A DNA stretch of 58,302 bases. Origin: Zoogloea sp041911615 (GTDB lineage: Bacteria; Pseudomonadota; Gammaproteobacteria; Burkholderiales; Rhodocyclaceae). The DNA is taken from the NCBI RefSeq assembly GCF_041911615.1, contig NZ_JAYROR010000082.1, positions 1 to 58,302 of the forward strand, given 5' to 3'. The notes below the pieces were generated by a model. It was not told where the DNA came from. It did not search any database and worked only from the letters and a program-made list of their open reading frames with translations. Positions 25,620 through 34,640 of the stretch are shown here, one piece after another. How positions within the stretch are numbered: the stretch's first letter is position 1; each line of letters starts with the position of its first letter. Position numbers and translations under genes: made by a program.

Positions 25620-26423
25620 ATGTCCGAACCCCTTGTCCGCCTTGAAAACGTCCGCTTCGCCTACGGCGCGCGGACGATCCTGCGCGATGTCTCCATGTCG
25701 ATCCCGCGCGGCAAGGTCGTGGCGATCATGGGGGGCAGCGGCAGCGGCAAGACGACCCTGCTGCGCCTGATCGGCGGTCAGGAACGCGCTGCTGGCGGGC
25801 GGGTGGTCGTGGCCGGGCAGGATGTGGCCACGCTGGGGCGCGACGCGCTCTACGCGATGCGCCGGCGCATGGGCATGTTGTTCCAGTTCGGCGCGCTGTT
25901 CACCGACATGACGGTGTTCGACAACGTGGCCTTTCCGCTGCGCGAGCACACCGATCTGCCGCCCGAGCTCATCAACGATCTCGTGTTGATGAAGCTCCAT
26001 GCAGTGGGCCTCCGCGGTGCTGCGCGGCTGATGCCGGGCGAGCTCTCCGGCGGCATGGCGCGGCGCGTGGCGCTGGCCCGCACGATCGCCCTCGACCCGA
26101 TGCTGCTGATGTACGACGAGCCCTTCACCGGCCTCGATCCGATTTCTCTCGGCGTGATCGGTCAGCTGATCCGCCGTCTCAACGACGCTCTCGGCGCGAG
26201 CTCGGTGATCGTCACCCACGATATCCACGAGTCGCTGCAGATCGTCGATTACATCTACTTCATCTCCGAAGGGCGCGTGGTGGCCGAGGGCACGCCGGAC
26301 GAAATCCGCAATTCCACCGATCCCTTCGTGCATCAGTTCGTCCAGGCCGAGGCCGACGGCCCGGTGCCCTTTCACTACCCGGCCGGCGACTACGCCACCG
26401 CCCTCACCGGAGGGGGTGCCTGA
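25620..26423 (+). CDS. mlaF: Phospholipid ABC transporter ATP-binding protein MlaF
   Basis: A 267-residue ABC ATPase that powers phospholipid movement between inner and outer membranes. Walker A is GGSGSGKTT (about 37-45), the Q-loop is in LFQFGALF, the signature is LSGGMARRVAL (about 141) and Walker B is LLMYDEPFTGLDP (about 161). The switch His is in SSVIVTHDIHESL. An in-frame upstream ATG (25605) adds five residues; neither start has a clear Shine-Dalgarno. It overlaps mlaE by one base and heads a six-gene mla operon. Confidence 0.94.
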   Translation: MSEPLVRLENVRFAYGARTILRDVSMSIPRGKVVAIMGGSGSGKTTLLRLIGGQERAAGGRVVVAGQDVATLGRDALYAMRRRMGMLFQFGALFTDMTVFDNVAFPLREHTDLPPELINDLVLMKLHAVGLRGAARLMPGELSGGMARRVALARTIALDPMLLMYDEPFTGLDPISLGVIGQLIRRLNDALGASSVIVTHDIHESLQIVDYIYFISEGRVVAEGTPDEIRNSTDPFVHQFVQAEADGPVPFHYPAGDYATALTGGGA

Positions 26424-27205
26424 TGGGCGACGTGTTCCGCAAGCTGGGCCGGGTGACGGTCAATGGTGTCTGGCAGCTGGGCTTCATCGCCCGCTTCTTC
26501 TGGCTGATCCTGCTGTACTCGGGGCAGTCGTTCTCGCGCCTGCACCTGACGATCCGCGAGCTGTATTTCAGCGGCGTGCTGTCGCTGCTCATCATCCTGG
26601 TGTCAGGGTTGTTCGTCGGGCTGGTGCTCGGGTTGCAGGGCTTCGAGATCCTGCAGCGCTACGGCTCGACCGAGGCGATGGGCACGATGGTCGCGCTGTC
26701 GCTGCTGCGTGAGCTGGGGCCGGTGGTGGCGGGGCTGCTGTTCGCCAGCCGTGCCGGTTCGGCGGTGACCGCCGAGATCGGTTTGATGAAGGTCACCGAG
26801 CAGCTGAAGGCGATGGACATGATGGCCGTGAGTCCGATCGCCCGGGTCGTGGCGCCGCGTTTCTGGGGTGGCGTGATTTCGATGCCGCTGCTGGCGGCGC
26901 TGTTCTCGACGATGGGCATCTTCGGCGGCTGGCTCATCGGCGTGGTCTTCATCGGCGTTGATGACGGCGCTTTCTGGGGGCAGATGCAGGCGGCGGTCGA
27001 CTTCCGCTACGACGTGCTCAACGGCGTCATCAAGAGCTGCGCCTTCGGCGTCGCGGTGGCGCTGATCGCCGTCTTCGAGGGCTACGACTGCGTGCCCACC
27101 GCCGAAGGCGTGTCACGAGCGATCACCCGCACCGTGGTAAGTTCGGCGCTGGCCATCCTGGCGCTCGATTTTGTAATGACGTCTTTCATGTTCCGAGGTT
27201 TATGA
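26423..27205 (+). CDS. mlaE: Phospholipid ABC transporter permease MlaE
   Basis: A 260-residue inner-membrane permease with five to six hydrophobic helices. Family landmarks are SLLRELGPVVAGLLFASRAGS (about 93-113), MKVTEQLKAMDMMAVSP and FEGYDCVPTAEGVSRA near the C-terminus. It forms the core of the MlaFEDB complex and contacts MlaD. Adjacent genes overlap by 1-4 bp, implying coupled translation. Confidence 0.95.
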   Translation: MGDVFRKLGRVTVNGVWQLGFIARFFWLILLYSGQSFSRLHLTIRELYFSGVLSLLIILVSGLFVGLVLGLQGFEILQRYGSTEAMGTMVALSLLRELGPVVAGLLFASRAGSAVTAEIGLMKVTEQLKAMDMMAVSPIARVVAPRFWGGVISMPLLAALFSTMGIFGGWLIGVVFIGVDDGAFWGQMQAAVDFRYDVLNGVIKSCAFGVAVALIAVFEGYDCVPTAEGVSRAITRTVVSSALAILALDFVMTSFMFRGL

Positions 27206-27681
27206 TGAATCGCACGACGCTCGATCTGTGGGTCGGAGTCTTCGTGGCGATGGGGATCGCCGCGCTGTTGTTCCTGGCGCTCAAGGTCGGCAGTATTTCC
27301 GGCTCGGAGATCAAGTCGCCCTATACCCTCAGCGCCCATTTCGACAACATCGGTGGGCTCAAGCTGCGTGCGCCGGTCAAGAGCGCTGGCGTCCTGGTGG
27401 GGCGCGTCGAGGAGATCCGCTACGACAATGAACGCTTCCAGGCAGAGGTGGTCTTCAAGGTGGATGGGCGCTACAAGTTCCCGGTGGATACCTTTGCCAG
27501 CATCCTCACCTCCGGTCTGCTTGGCGAGCAGTATCTCGGCCTCGATCCCGGCGGCGAGGAAAAAAACCTGGCGCCCGGCGAAGTCATCAAGAAGACCCAG
27601 TCGGCCGTTGTCCTCGAAAAGCTGATCAGCCAATTCATGTTTGGCAAGGCGGCCGACGGCGACGCGGCCCCGGCAAAATAA
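27202..27681 (+). CDS. mlaD: MCE-domain lipid-binding protein MlaD
   Basis: A 159-residue inner-membrane-anchored protein. One N-terminal helix (WVGVFVAMGIAALLFLALKVG) precedes the MCE domain (about 38-118, with AHFDNIGGLKLRAPVKSAGVL and LTSGLLGEQYLGLDPGG). MlaD hexamers bind phospholipid in the periplasm. A second ATG one codon in is possible. The start overlaps the mlaE stop. Confidence 0.95.
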   Translation: MMNRTTLDLWVGVFVAMGIAALLFLALKVGSISGSEIKSPYTLSAHFDNIGGLKLRAPVKSAGVLVGRVEEIRYDNERFQAEVVFKVDGRYKFPVDTFASILTSGLLGEQYLGLDPGGEEKNLAPGEVIKKTQSAVVLEKLISQFMFGKAADGDAAPAK

Positions 27682-27752
27682 GGCGGCGTCCCAGCCGCCA
27701 CCCCATTCCGACGGAGAGCGCATGACGGCCTACCGGCCGTCGGCAGAGCACC

Positions 27753-28535
27753 ATGAACAACAGGAAAACCGACTCGAAAGCCGTGCTGCGCCGCGTTGCC
27801 CCGCTGCTGCTGGCGCTCGGCCTCGCCGCCTGTGCCGGCCCTGGCGGTCATCCGAAGGATCCGCTGGAGCCGCTCAACCGGGCCACCTTCCGCTTCAACG
27901 AAGAAGCCGACCGTTACGTGATGCGCCCCGCCGCCGAGGTCTATGACCTGGCGCCGCTGCCGGTCAAGGTCGGCGTCGGCAACGTTTTCGGCAACCTGGC
28001 GGACATCTGGATCGGGGTGAACAACCTGCTTCAGGGCAAGTTCCTCGACGGGTTGTCCGATGGCGGGCGGGTGCTGGTCAATACCACCATCGGCATGTTC
28101 GGCATCTTCGACATCGCTTCCGAGCTGGGGCTCGAGAAGCACGACGAAGACCTCGGCCAGACCCTCGGCCGCTGGGGGGTGGGCGACGGGCCTTACCTCG
28201 TGCTGCCCTTCCTCGGCGCCAGCAACGTGCGCGATACCGTCGGCCTCGTCGGCGACCTGCGCGTCGATCCGGTGCGGGCCGTCGAGGACATGGGCAACCG
28301 CAACCGGCTGACCGCGCTGCGCTTCATCAACCGGCGCGCCCAACTGCTCGGCGCGGACACCACCGCGGAGCAGGCAGCCCTCGACAAGTACGACTACCTG
28401 CGCAGCTTCTACATGCAGTATCGGAAGAGCCAGATCTACGACGGTCGCCCGCCGCGCGACAAGGATCTGGACGACGATCCCGGCGCCGACGATCCGGTCG
28501 CGCCGTCCCCCGACAAGAAAGAGACCGCCCAATGA
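27753..28535 (+). CDS. mlaA: Outer-membrane lipoprotein MlaA (VacJ)
   Basis: A 260-residue lipoprotein that removes phospholipid from the outer leaflet of the outer membrane. The signal peptide ends in the lipobox LGLAACAG (Cys about 27). The MlaA core has DPLEPLNRATFRFNEEADR, QTLGRWGVGDGPYLVLPFLG and a charged C-terminal tail. Placing mlaA between mlaD and mlaC is usual in betaproteobacteria; in E. coli it is unlinked. The 71-bp gap before it has no clear terminator. It overlaps mlaC by 4 bp. Confidence 0.94.
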   Translation: MNNRKTDSKAVLRRVAPLLLALGLAACAGPGGHPKDPLEPLNRATFRFNEEADRYVMRPAAEVYDLAPLPVKVGVGNVFGNLADIWIGVNNLLQGKFLDGLSDGGRVLVNTTIGMFGIFDIASELGLEKHDEDLGQTLGRWGVGDGPYLVLPFLGASNVRDTVGLVGDLRVDPVRAVEDMGNRNRLTALRFINRRAQLLGADTTAEQAALDKYDYLRSFYMQYRKSQIYDGRPPRDKDLDDDPGADDPVAPSPDKKETAQ

Positions 28536-29164
28536 AGAAGATCGCTTCGCTGCTCGCCACCCTCGTCCTCGGGCTCGGCCTCCAGGCCGCCGCCTTCGCC
28601 CAGAGCGTCGCCCCCGACACCCTCGTGAAGGGCGTCACCGACGACGTCATCGCCATCGTCCGTCAGGACAAGGCAATCCAGTCCGGCGACACTCGCAAGG
28701 CCGTCGATCTGGTCGAGAGCAAGGTGCTGCCGTACTTCGACTTCGCGCACATGACCCGCCTCGCGGTGGGCAAGGACTGGCGCCAGGCGACCCCCGAGCA
28801 GAAGGCCGCGCTGACCCAGGAGTTCAAGAATCTGCTGGTTCGCACCTATTCCAACGCGCTCACCCAGTACCGCAATCAGCAGATCGACTTCAAGCCGCTC
28901 AAGGCCAAGCCCGAAGACACCGACGTGGTGGTTCGCACCGAGGTGCGTCAGCCCGGCGCCAAGCCGGTGCAGATCGACTACAGCCTCGACAAGCAAGGCG
29001 ACAGCTGGAAGGTGTACGACGTGATGGTGGCCGGCGTCAGCCTCGTCACCAATTATCGCGACAGCTTCGGCCAGGAAGTGCGCGCCGGCGGCATCGACGG
29101 CCTGATCAAGTCCCTCAAGGACAAGAACAAGCAGCTCGAAACCACGGTTTCCGCCAAGAAATGA
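28532..29164 (+). CDS. mlaC: Periplasmic phospholipid carrier MlaC
   Basis: A 210-residue protein with a cleavable signal peptide (LLATLVLGLGLQAAAFAQS). The Ttg2/MlaC domain includes YFDFAHMTRLAVGKDWRQAT, EQKAALTQEFKNLLVRTYSNAL and a DGLIKSLKDKNKQLE end. It ferries phospholipid across the periplasm between MlaA and MlaFEDB. Overlaps of 4 bp with mlaA and with mlaB indicate tight coupling. Confidence 0.95.
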   Translation: MKKIASLLATLVLGLGLQAAAFAQSVAPDTLVKGVTDDVIAIVRQDKAIQSGDTRKAVDLVESKVLPYFDFAHMTRLAVGKDWRQATPEQKAALTQEFKNLLVRTYSNALTQYRNQQIDFKPLKAKPEDTDVVVRTEVRQPGAKPVQIDYSLDKQGDSWKVYDVMVAGVSLVTNYRDSFGQEVRAGGIDGLIKSLKDKNKQLETTVSAKK

Positions 29165-29445
29165 TCCGCGAAGACGGCGCCTGCCTCGCGCTCGAAGGCC
29201 CGCTCACCCTCGCCACCGTCGCCGCATTGGCGGAGGCCGGGCGCGATCTGGTCGCCGCGGCCGATCGCAGCGTCGATCTCTCTGCCGTCAGTCAGGTGGA
29301 CTCCTCCGCCCTGGCCTTGCTGCTGAGCTGGACCCGGGTCGCCCGCGGCGCCGGCCGGCGGCTCACCATCGTCGGTGCGCCGGCACCGCTGGTGAGCTTG
29401 GCGTCCCTCTACGACGTCGATACCATTCTGTCTTTCGGACGCTGA
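29161..29445 (+). CDS. mlaB: STAS-domain protein MlaB
   Basis: A 94-residue cytoplasmic STAS domain protein, the regulatory subunit of MlaFEDB. The typical VDLSAVSQVDSSALALLLSW stretch (about residues 38-57) contains the conserved Ser region. It is the last gene of the mla operon, followed 28 bp later by an ABC exporter. Confidence 0.92.
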   Translation: MIREDGACLALEGPLTLATVAALAEAGRDLVAAADRSVDLSAVSQVDSSALALLLSWTRVARGAGRRLTIVGAPAPLVSLASLYDVDTILSFGR

Positions 29446-29473
29446 GCCCCAGCGCCGCTTTCCCGTTTCCGTC

Positions 29474-30376
29474 ATGAGTCCAGCGATCCGCATAGCCGGC
29501 GTCACCAAGCGTTTCCGTTCACTGCAGGCGCTCGCCGGGGTCGATCTGGAGATCGGCCAGGGCGAGTTCTTCGGTCTGCTCGGCCCAAACGGCGCCGGCA
29601 AGACGACGCTCATCTCCTGTCTCGCGGGCCTCGCGCGGCCCGATTCCGGTACCCTCGAAGTCATGGGCCACGACGTGGTGCGCGATTACCGCGCCGCTCG
29701 CATGGCGCTGGGCGTGGTGCCTCAGGAACTCGTTTTCGACCCGTTCTTCTCGGTGCGCGAGATGTTGCGCATCCAGTCCGGCTACTTCGGGCTCAAGCAC
29801 AACGACGACTGGATCGACGAGATCCTCCACCACCTCGACCTCACCCCCAAGGCCGGCGCCAACATGCGGATGCTCTCGGGGGGCATGAAGCGCCGTGCGC
29901 TGGTGGCTCAGGCGCTGGTGCACCGGCCGCCGGTGATCGTCCTCGACGAGCCCACCGCCGGGGTCGACGTCGAATTGCGCCAGGGCTTGTGGCAGTTCAT
30001 CCGCAAGCTCAACCAGGACGGCCACACCATCGTCCTCACCACCCATTACCTCGAAGAGGCCGAAACCCTGTGCGGGCGCATCGCGATGCTCAAGAGCGGT
30101 CGCATCGTCGCCCTCGACACCACTGCCAACCTGCTGCAGCGTTTCGCCAGCCACGCCCTCAAGGTGACCGTCGCGGCCCCGGTGGTGTTGCCCCCGGCGC
30201 TGGCGCAGAAGCTCACGCGGTCCGAGGGCGCGGTGCTGGAGTTCGGTTTCGAGCGCTTCGAGGAAGTGGCCGAACTGCTCGCGGGCGTCCAGTCGGCGGG
30301 AGGCGCCATCGCCGACATCGCACTCGGTACGCCGGACATGGAGCAGGTCTTCGTCGGCATCATGAACCAGAACTGA
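29474..30376 (+). CDS. ABC transporter ATP-binding protein (YadG/ABC-2 type)
   Basis: A 300-residue ATPase with Walker A GPNGAGKTTL (about 37-46), signature LSGGMKRRALVAQAL (about 133) and Walker B VIVLDEPTAGVD. The YadG-like C-terminal domain lies after residue 230. The next gene is its permease, 7 bp downstream. This YadGH-type pair commonly follows mla genes in betaproteobacteria; the substrate is unknown. Confidence 0.92.
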   Translation: MSPAIRIAGVTKRFRSLQALAGVDLEIGQGEFFGLLGPNGAGKTTLISCLAGLARPDSGTLEVMGHDVVRDYRAARMALGVVPQELVFDPFFSVREMLRIQSGYFGLKHNDDWIDEILHHLDLTPKAGANMRMLSGGMKRRALVAQALVHRPPVIVLDEPTAGVDVELRQGLWQFIRKLNQDGHTIVLTTHYLEEAETLCGRIAMLKSGRIVALDTTANLLQRFASHALKVTVAAPVVLPPALAQKLTRSEGAVLEFGFERFEEVAELLAGVQSAGGAIADIALGTPDMEQVFVGIMNQN

Positions 30377-30383
30377 GAGACCC

Positions 30384-31139
30384 ATGGAAGGCTTCAAGAC
30401 CCTGCTCTACAAGGAGTGCCTGCGCTTCTGGAAGGTCGGCTTCCAGACCGTGCTGTCGCCGGTGCTCACCGCGGTGCTGTACCTGCTGATCTTCGGCCAC
30501 GTGCTCGAAGACCACGTCCAGCCGTATCCGGGCGTCAGCTACACCGCCTTCCTGGTGCCCGGGCTGGTGATGATGACGGTGCTGCAGAACGCCTTCGCCA
30601 ACAGCTCGTCGTCGCTCATCCAGAGCAAGATCACCGGCAACATCGTGTTCGTGCTGCTGCCGCCGATCTCGTACCGGGAGTTCTACGCCGCCTACGTGAT
30701 CGCCGCGGTGCTGCGCGGCGCCGCCTGCGGACTCGGCGTGCTGCTGGTGTCGCTGCCCTTCGTGTCGTTCAACGTCGCCCAGCCCGCCTGGATCGTCGCC
30801 TTCACGCTGCTCGGTGGCGCCTTCCTGGCGAGTCTCGGGGTGATCGCGGGCATCTGGGCCGACAAGTTCGACCAGCTCGCCGCGTTCCAGAACTTCCTGA
30901 TCATGCCGCTCACGATGCTGTCGGGCGTCTTCTATTCGATACATTCCCTGCCTGCCTTCTGGCAGGGCGTGTCGCATTTCAACCCGTTCTTCTTCATGAT
31001 CGACGGATTCCGTTTCGGCTTTTTCGGCGTCTCCGACGTGTCCCCGTGGACCAGCATCGGCGTCGTGACGGCCTGTTTTGTCGTGCTCGCGGCGGTCACC
31101 CTGCAGATGCTTGCGCGGGGTTACAAGCTGCGTGCCTGA
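30384..31139 (+). CDS. ABC-2 type transporter permease (YadH-like)
   Basis: A 251-residue inner-membrane protein with six hydrophobic segments and the ABC-2 family motif YPGVSYTAFLVPGLVMMTVL (about 49-68) plus LIMPLTMLSGVFYSIHSLP. It pairs with the upstream ATPase in an exporter of unknown substrate, probably an envelope component judging by neighbours. It is followed 12 bp later by the BolA-family gene. Confidence 0.92.
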   Translation: MEGFKTLLYKECLRFWKVGFQTVLSPVLTAVLYLLIFGHVLEDHVQPYPGVSYTAFLVPGLVMMTVLQNAFANSSSSLIQSKITGNIVFVLLPPISYREFYAAYVIAAVLRGAACGLGVLLVSLPFVSFNVAQPAWIVAFTLLGGAFLASLGVIAGIWADKFDQLAAFQNFLIMPLTMLSGVFYSIHSLPAFWQGVSHFNPFFFMIDGFRFGFFGVSDVSPWTSIGVVTACFVVLAAVTLQMLARGYKLRA

Positions 31140-31151
31140 GGATCGAAAACC

Positions 31152-31406
31152 ATGTTCCAAGCAACCGAAATCGAACGCCTGATCGCCGCCGGCCTCGACT
31201 GCGACTTCCTGCGGATCGAAGGCGACGACGGCGTGCACTTCTCCGGCATCGTCGTGAGCGGCGCCTTCGAGGGCAAGCCCAAGGTCCGCCAGCATCAGGC
31301 CGTCTACGCCACCCTCGGCAAGCTGATGGGCAACGAGATCCACGCCCTCCAGCTCACCACCTACACCCCCGCCCAGTGGGCTGAATTTCAGAAGGAACTG
31401 GGCTGA
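31152..31406 (+). CDS. BolA/IbaG-family protein
   Basis: An 84-residue BolA-fold protein of the IbaG type (HVHF-like GDDGVHFSGIVVSGAFEGKP, then RQHQAVYATLGKLMGNEIHALQL). BolA proteins bind glutaredoxin iron-sulfur clusters; IbaG is acid-induced. Its position between ABC-2 genes and murA matches the order in E. coli and other proteobacteria. It ends 16 bp before murA. Confidence 0.92.
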   Translation: MFQATEIERLIAAGLDCDFLRIEGDDGVHFSGIVVSGAFEGKPKVRQHQAVYATLGKLMGNEIHALQLTTYTPAQWAEFQKELG

Positions 31407-31421
31407 CCGCCCGGATTGTCG

Positions 31422-32672
31422 ATGGATAAACTGCTGATTGCCGGCGGCACCCGCCTGTCGGGCGAGATCGCCATTTCCGGCGCCAAGAACGCCGCCCTGC
31501 CCATCCTGTGCGCTGCGCTGCTCACCAAGGAAGCGGTCACCTTCACCAACGTGCCGCGCCTCAACGACATCGGCACGCTGCTGCGCCTGCTCGAACAGAT
31601 GGGCGTCAAGGTCACCCGCGACGGTGATACCGTCACCCTGGATGCCGGTGGCGTGAACAACCCGGTCGCCTCCTACGAGATGGTCAAGACCATGCGCGCC
31701 TCGATCCTCGTGCTCGGGCCGCTGGTGGCGCGCTTCGGCGAGGCCCGCGTGAGCCTGCCCGGCGGCTGCGCGATCGGCGCCCGCCCGGTGGATCAGCACA
31801 TCAAGGGTCTGCAGGCGATGGGCGCCGACGTGAAGGTCGAGCACGGCTACGTCAATGCCAAGGTGCCGCGCCTCAAGGGCGCCCGCATCTTCACCGACAT
31901 GGTCACGGTGACCGGCACCGAAAACCTGATGATGGCCGCCTGTCTGGCCGACGGCGAGACCGTCATCGAAAACGCCGCCCGCGAACCCGAGGTCGTCGAC
32001 CTGGCCAACTGCCTGGTGGCGATGGGCGCCCAGATCTCCGGCGCCGGTGGCGACGTGATCCGCATCAAGGGCGTGCCGGCCCTCCATGGCGCGACCCACC
32101 GTGTCATGCCCGACCGCATCGAGACCGGCACCTACCTGTGTGCCGCGGCTGTCACCGGCGGCGAAGTGCGCCTGACCGGCACGTCGGCCTGTTACCTCGA
32201 CGCCGTCATCGACAAGCTGATGGATGCCGGCTGCGAGATCACCGGCGAGCGCGACGCGATCCACCTGAAGGCGCCGGCGCGGCTTGCCGCCGTGAGCCTG
32301 CGCACCGCCCCGTACCCGGCCTTCCCGACCGACATGCAGGCGCAGTTCATGGCGCTCAACGCGGTGGCCGACGGCACGGCCGTGATCCGCGAGACGATCT
32401 TCGAGAACCGCTTCATGCACGCCGTTGAGCTGCAGCGTCTGGGCGCCGACATCAAGATCGACGGTAACACCGCCTTCGTGAAGGGCGTCGCCCGCCTGCA
32501 GGGCGCCACCGTGATGGCCACCGACCTGCGTGCGTCGGCCAGCCTCATCATCGCCGGCCTGGTGGCCGAGGGCGAGACCACCGTCGAACGCATCTACCAC
32601 CTCGACCGCGGCTACGAGAAGCTCGAAGCCAAGCTCGCGGCACTGGGCGCCAACGTCCGCCGCCTGAGCTGA
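31422..32672 (+). CDS. murA: UDP-N-acetylglucosamine 1-carboxyvinyltransferase MurA
   Basis: A 416-residue enzyme for the first committed step of peptidoglycan synthesis, adding enolpyruvate from PEP to UDP-GlcNAc. The catalytic Cys lies in LPGGCAIGARPVDQHIKG (Cys about 116), the residue fosfomycin modifies. Conserved KLLIAGGTRLSGEIAISGAKN start and YHLDRGYEKLEAKLAALGA end are present. The ATG at 31422 was chosen over an in-frame TTG at 31416. Confidence 0.97.
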   Translation: MDKLLIAGGTRLSGEIAISGAKNAALPILCAALLTKEAVTFTNVPRLNDIGTLLRLLEQMGVKVTRDGDTVTLDAGGVNNPVASYEMVKTMRASILVLGPLVARFGEARVSLPGGCAIGARPVDQHIKGLQAMGADVKVEHGYVNAKVPRLKGARIFTDMVTVTGTENLMMAACLADGETVIENAAREPEVVDLANCLVAMGAQISGAGGDVIRIKGVPALHGATHRVMPDRIETGTYLCAAAVTGGEVRLTGTSACYLDAVIDKLMDAGCEITGERDAIHLKAPARLAAVSLRTAPYPAFPTDMQAQFMALNAVADGTAVIRETIFENRFMHAVELQRLGADIKIDGNTAFVKGVARLQGATVMATDLRASASLIIAGLVAEGETTVERIYHLDRGYEKLEAKLAALGANVRRLS

Positions 32673-32685
32673 CCCGCGGCCCGCC

Positions 32686-33942
32686 ATGGAAGCGTGGATC
32701 GTTTCGCTGGCGGGCGGCAATCCGGTGTTCTCCGGCGGGCTCGCCCTGGGCTTGCTGGGGGCGCTGGCCTACTGGTTGAAGGAGGCGGTGCCGGCCGCGC
32801 TGGCCTTTCTCAGCCGCTACGTCGTCTCGACGGTCACCATCGACAACCGCGACGAAATCCTCTTTCCCACCGTCGTCGAGTACATGCACGCCCGCGACGT
32901 GCTGCGGCGGATCAACCAGTTCACCGTGCGCGCGGTGAAGGAGTCCGACGCGTACCAGAGCCTCGCCGACGATCTGCGCCAGGGCATTCGGCCCCGCGCC
33001 TTCCTGTCGCCGGCCGAGGGCTTCCACCTCTTCTGGCTCGACGGCCGGCTGATGTGGATGCGCCGCGAGATCAGCGTCGGGCAGACCATCTTCGAGAAGA
33101 TCGCGCTGTCCACCTTCGGGCGCGACAAATCGGTGCTCGAAGCCTTCATTCACGCCGCGATCGACGCCCGGGTGGCCCGCGAACTCGACAAGATCGCCAT
33201 CTACATTCCCAACCCCTACACCCACGGCGACTGGTCGCGGGCGCGGCTGGGCAACAACCGTCGGCTCGCTTCCATCGTCCTCAAGGCCGGGCAGACCGAG
33301 CAGATCCTGGCCGACCTGGGGCGCTTCTTCGCCGACAAGGCGCGCTACGACGACCTGGGCATTCCGTGGCGGCGCGGCTACCTGCTGTACGGCGCGCCGG
33401 GCACCGGCAAGACGTCCCTGGTCACCGCGCTCGCTTCCGAGATGCGCCTCAACGTATGCAGCCTGTCGCTCGCCGCCTCCGGCATCACCGACGACAAGAT
33501 CGGCAGCCTGCTCGCCAGCGTGCCGCCGCGCTCGATCATCCTGATCGAGGATGTGGACGCCTTCTTCCGCCAGCGCGAACAGCAGAGCCAGCAGGTGCGC
33601 CTGTCGTTCTCGGGTTTTCTCAACGCCCTCGACGGCGTTGCCGCCCACGAAGGCTCGGTGGTCTTCATGACCACCAATCACCCGGAAACCCTCGACGAGG
33701 CGCTGATCCGTTCCGGCCGGGTGGATTTCCGGATGGAACTCGGCCTGTGCGATCGGCACCAGCTCGCCGGCATGTTCCGCAAGTTCCACGACGATCCCGT
33801 CCTTGCCGAGGCCTTCGCAGCGGCGCTGCCCGACGTCACCCTCTCGCCCGCGACGGTGCAGGAGCGCCTGCTCAAGGCGCGCACCCCCGCCGAAGCCTTC
33901 GCCTGCTTCGACCTGCCGCCGCCGGCTGGCTCGGCCCCCTGA
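32686..33942 (+). CDS. BCS1-like AAA ATPase, membrane-anchored
   Basis: A 418-residue protein with an N-terminal membrane helix (LALGLLGALAYWLKEAVPAAL, about 19-39), a BCS1_N-like middle domain (about 45-200), then an AAA module: Walker A GAPGTGKT (236-243), Walker B IILIEDVDAF (near 284) and the second-region TTNHPETLDEALIRSGRVD with its arginine finger. Mitochondrial BCS1 translocates the folded Rieske protein. Bacterial members have no settled role. It lies 13 bp after murA and before hisG, an unusual site. A link to the orphan Rieske gene at 6853 is a speculative inference. Confidence 0.85.
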   Translation: MEAWIVSLAGGNPVFSGGLALGLLGALAYWLKEAVPAALAFLSRYVVSTVTIDNRDEILFPTVVEYMHARDVLRRINQFTVRAVKESDAYQSLADDLRQGIRPRAFLSPAEGFHLFWLDGRLMWMRREISVGQTIFEKIALSTFGRDKSVLEAFIHAAIDARVARELDKIAIYIPNPYTHGDWSRARLGNNRRLASIVLKAGQTEQILADLGRFFADKARYDDLGIPWRRGYLLYGAPGTGKTSLVTALASEMRLNVCSLSLAASGITDDKIGSLLASVPPRSIILIEDVDAFFRQREQQSQQVRLSFSGFLNALDGVAAHEGSVVFMTTNHPETLDEALIRSGRVDFRMELGLCDRHQLAGMFRKFHDDPVLAEAFAAALPDVTLSPATVQERLLKARTPAEAFACFDLPPPAGSAP

Positions 33943-33995
33943 CGGGCGGCCCTCCGATCGGCTAAAATCACTTTTTGCTCAGACAGATCATCATC

Positions 33996-34640
33996 TTGAA
34001 CGGCATCACGCTCGCCCTCTCGAAGGGCCGAATCTTCGAGGAAACCCTGCCGCTGCTCGCTGCCGCGGGGATCACGCCGACCGACAACCCCGAGTCGTCG
34101 CGCAAGCTCATCATCGGCACCAACCGGCCCGACGTGCGTCTGGTCATCGTGCGCGCCACCGACACGCCGACTTACGTGCAGTACGGCGCCGCCGACATGG
34201 GCATCGCCGGCAAGGACACCCTCATCGAGCACGGCGGTAGCGGGCTCTACCAGCCGCTCGACCTCAACATCGCCAAATGCCGGCTGTGCGTGGCGGTGCG
34301 CAAGGATTTCGACTACGCCGCGGCGGTCAAGCGCGGCGCGCGCATCCGCGTCGCCACCAAGTACGTCAAGGCCGCCAAGGAGCATTTCGCCGCCAAGGGC
34401 GTGCACGTGGACCTCATCAAGCTCTACGGCTCGATGGAGCTCGCGCCGCTGGTCGGCCTGGCCGACGCCATCGTCGACCTCGTCTCCACCGGCGGCACCC
34501 TCAAGGCCAACAACCTGGTCGAGGTCGAGGACATCATGCCGATCAGCTCGCGCCTGGTCGTCAACCAGGCCTCCCTCAAGCTCAAACGCGACCTCATCCA
34601 GCCGGTGCTGGATGCCTTTGCCGGAGCCATCAAGCCATGA
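33996..34640 (+). CDS. hisG: ATP phosphoribosyltransferase, short form
   Basis: A 214-residue HisG catalytic subunit of the short type, which needs the HisZ regulatory subunit (not in window). It condenses ATP with PRPP in the first step of histidine synthesis. Segments ITLALSKGRIFEETLPLL and GIAGKDTLIEHG are diagnostic. The start is a TTG at 33996, chosen because homologues begin close to ITLALSKGR; an in-frame TTG at 33975 is an alternative. It overlaps hisD by 4 bp. Confidence 0.93.
   Translation: MNGITLALSKGRIFEETLPLLAAAGITPTDNPESSRKLIIGTNRPDVRLVIVRATDTPTYVQYGAADMGIAGKDTLIEHGGSGLYQPLDLNIAKCRLCVAVRKDFDYAAAVKRGARIRVATKYVKAAKEHFAAKGVHVDLIKLYGSMELAPLVGLADAIVDLVSTGGTLKANNLVEVEDIMPISSRLVVNQASLKLKRDLIQPVLDAFAGAIKP

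Noticed and set aside
30360..32720. A 786-codon minus-strand frame opposite the ABC-2 permease, BolA and murA genes
   Set aside because: It spans several real genes and reads as a Gly/His/Asp-rich artefact with no domain.
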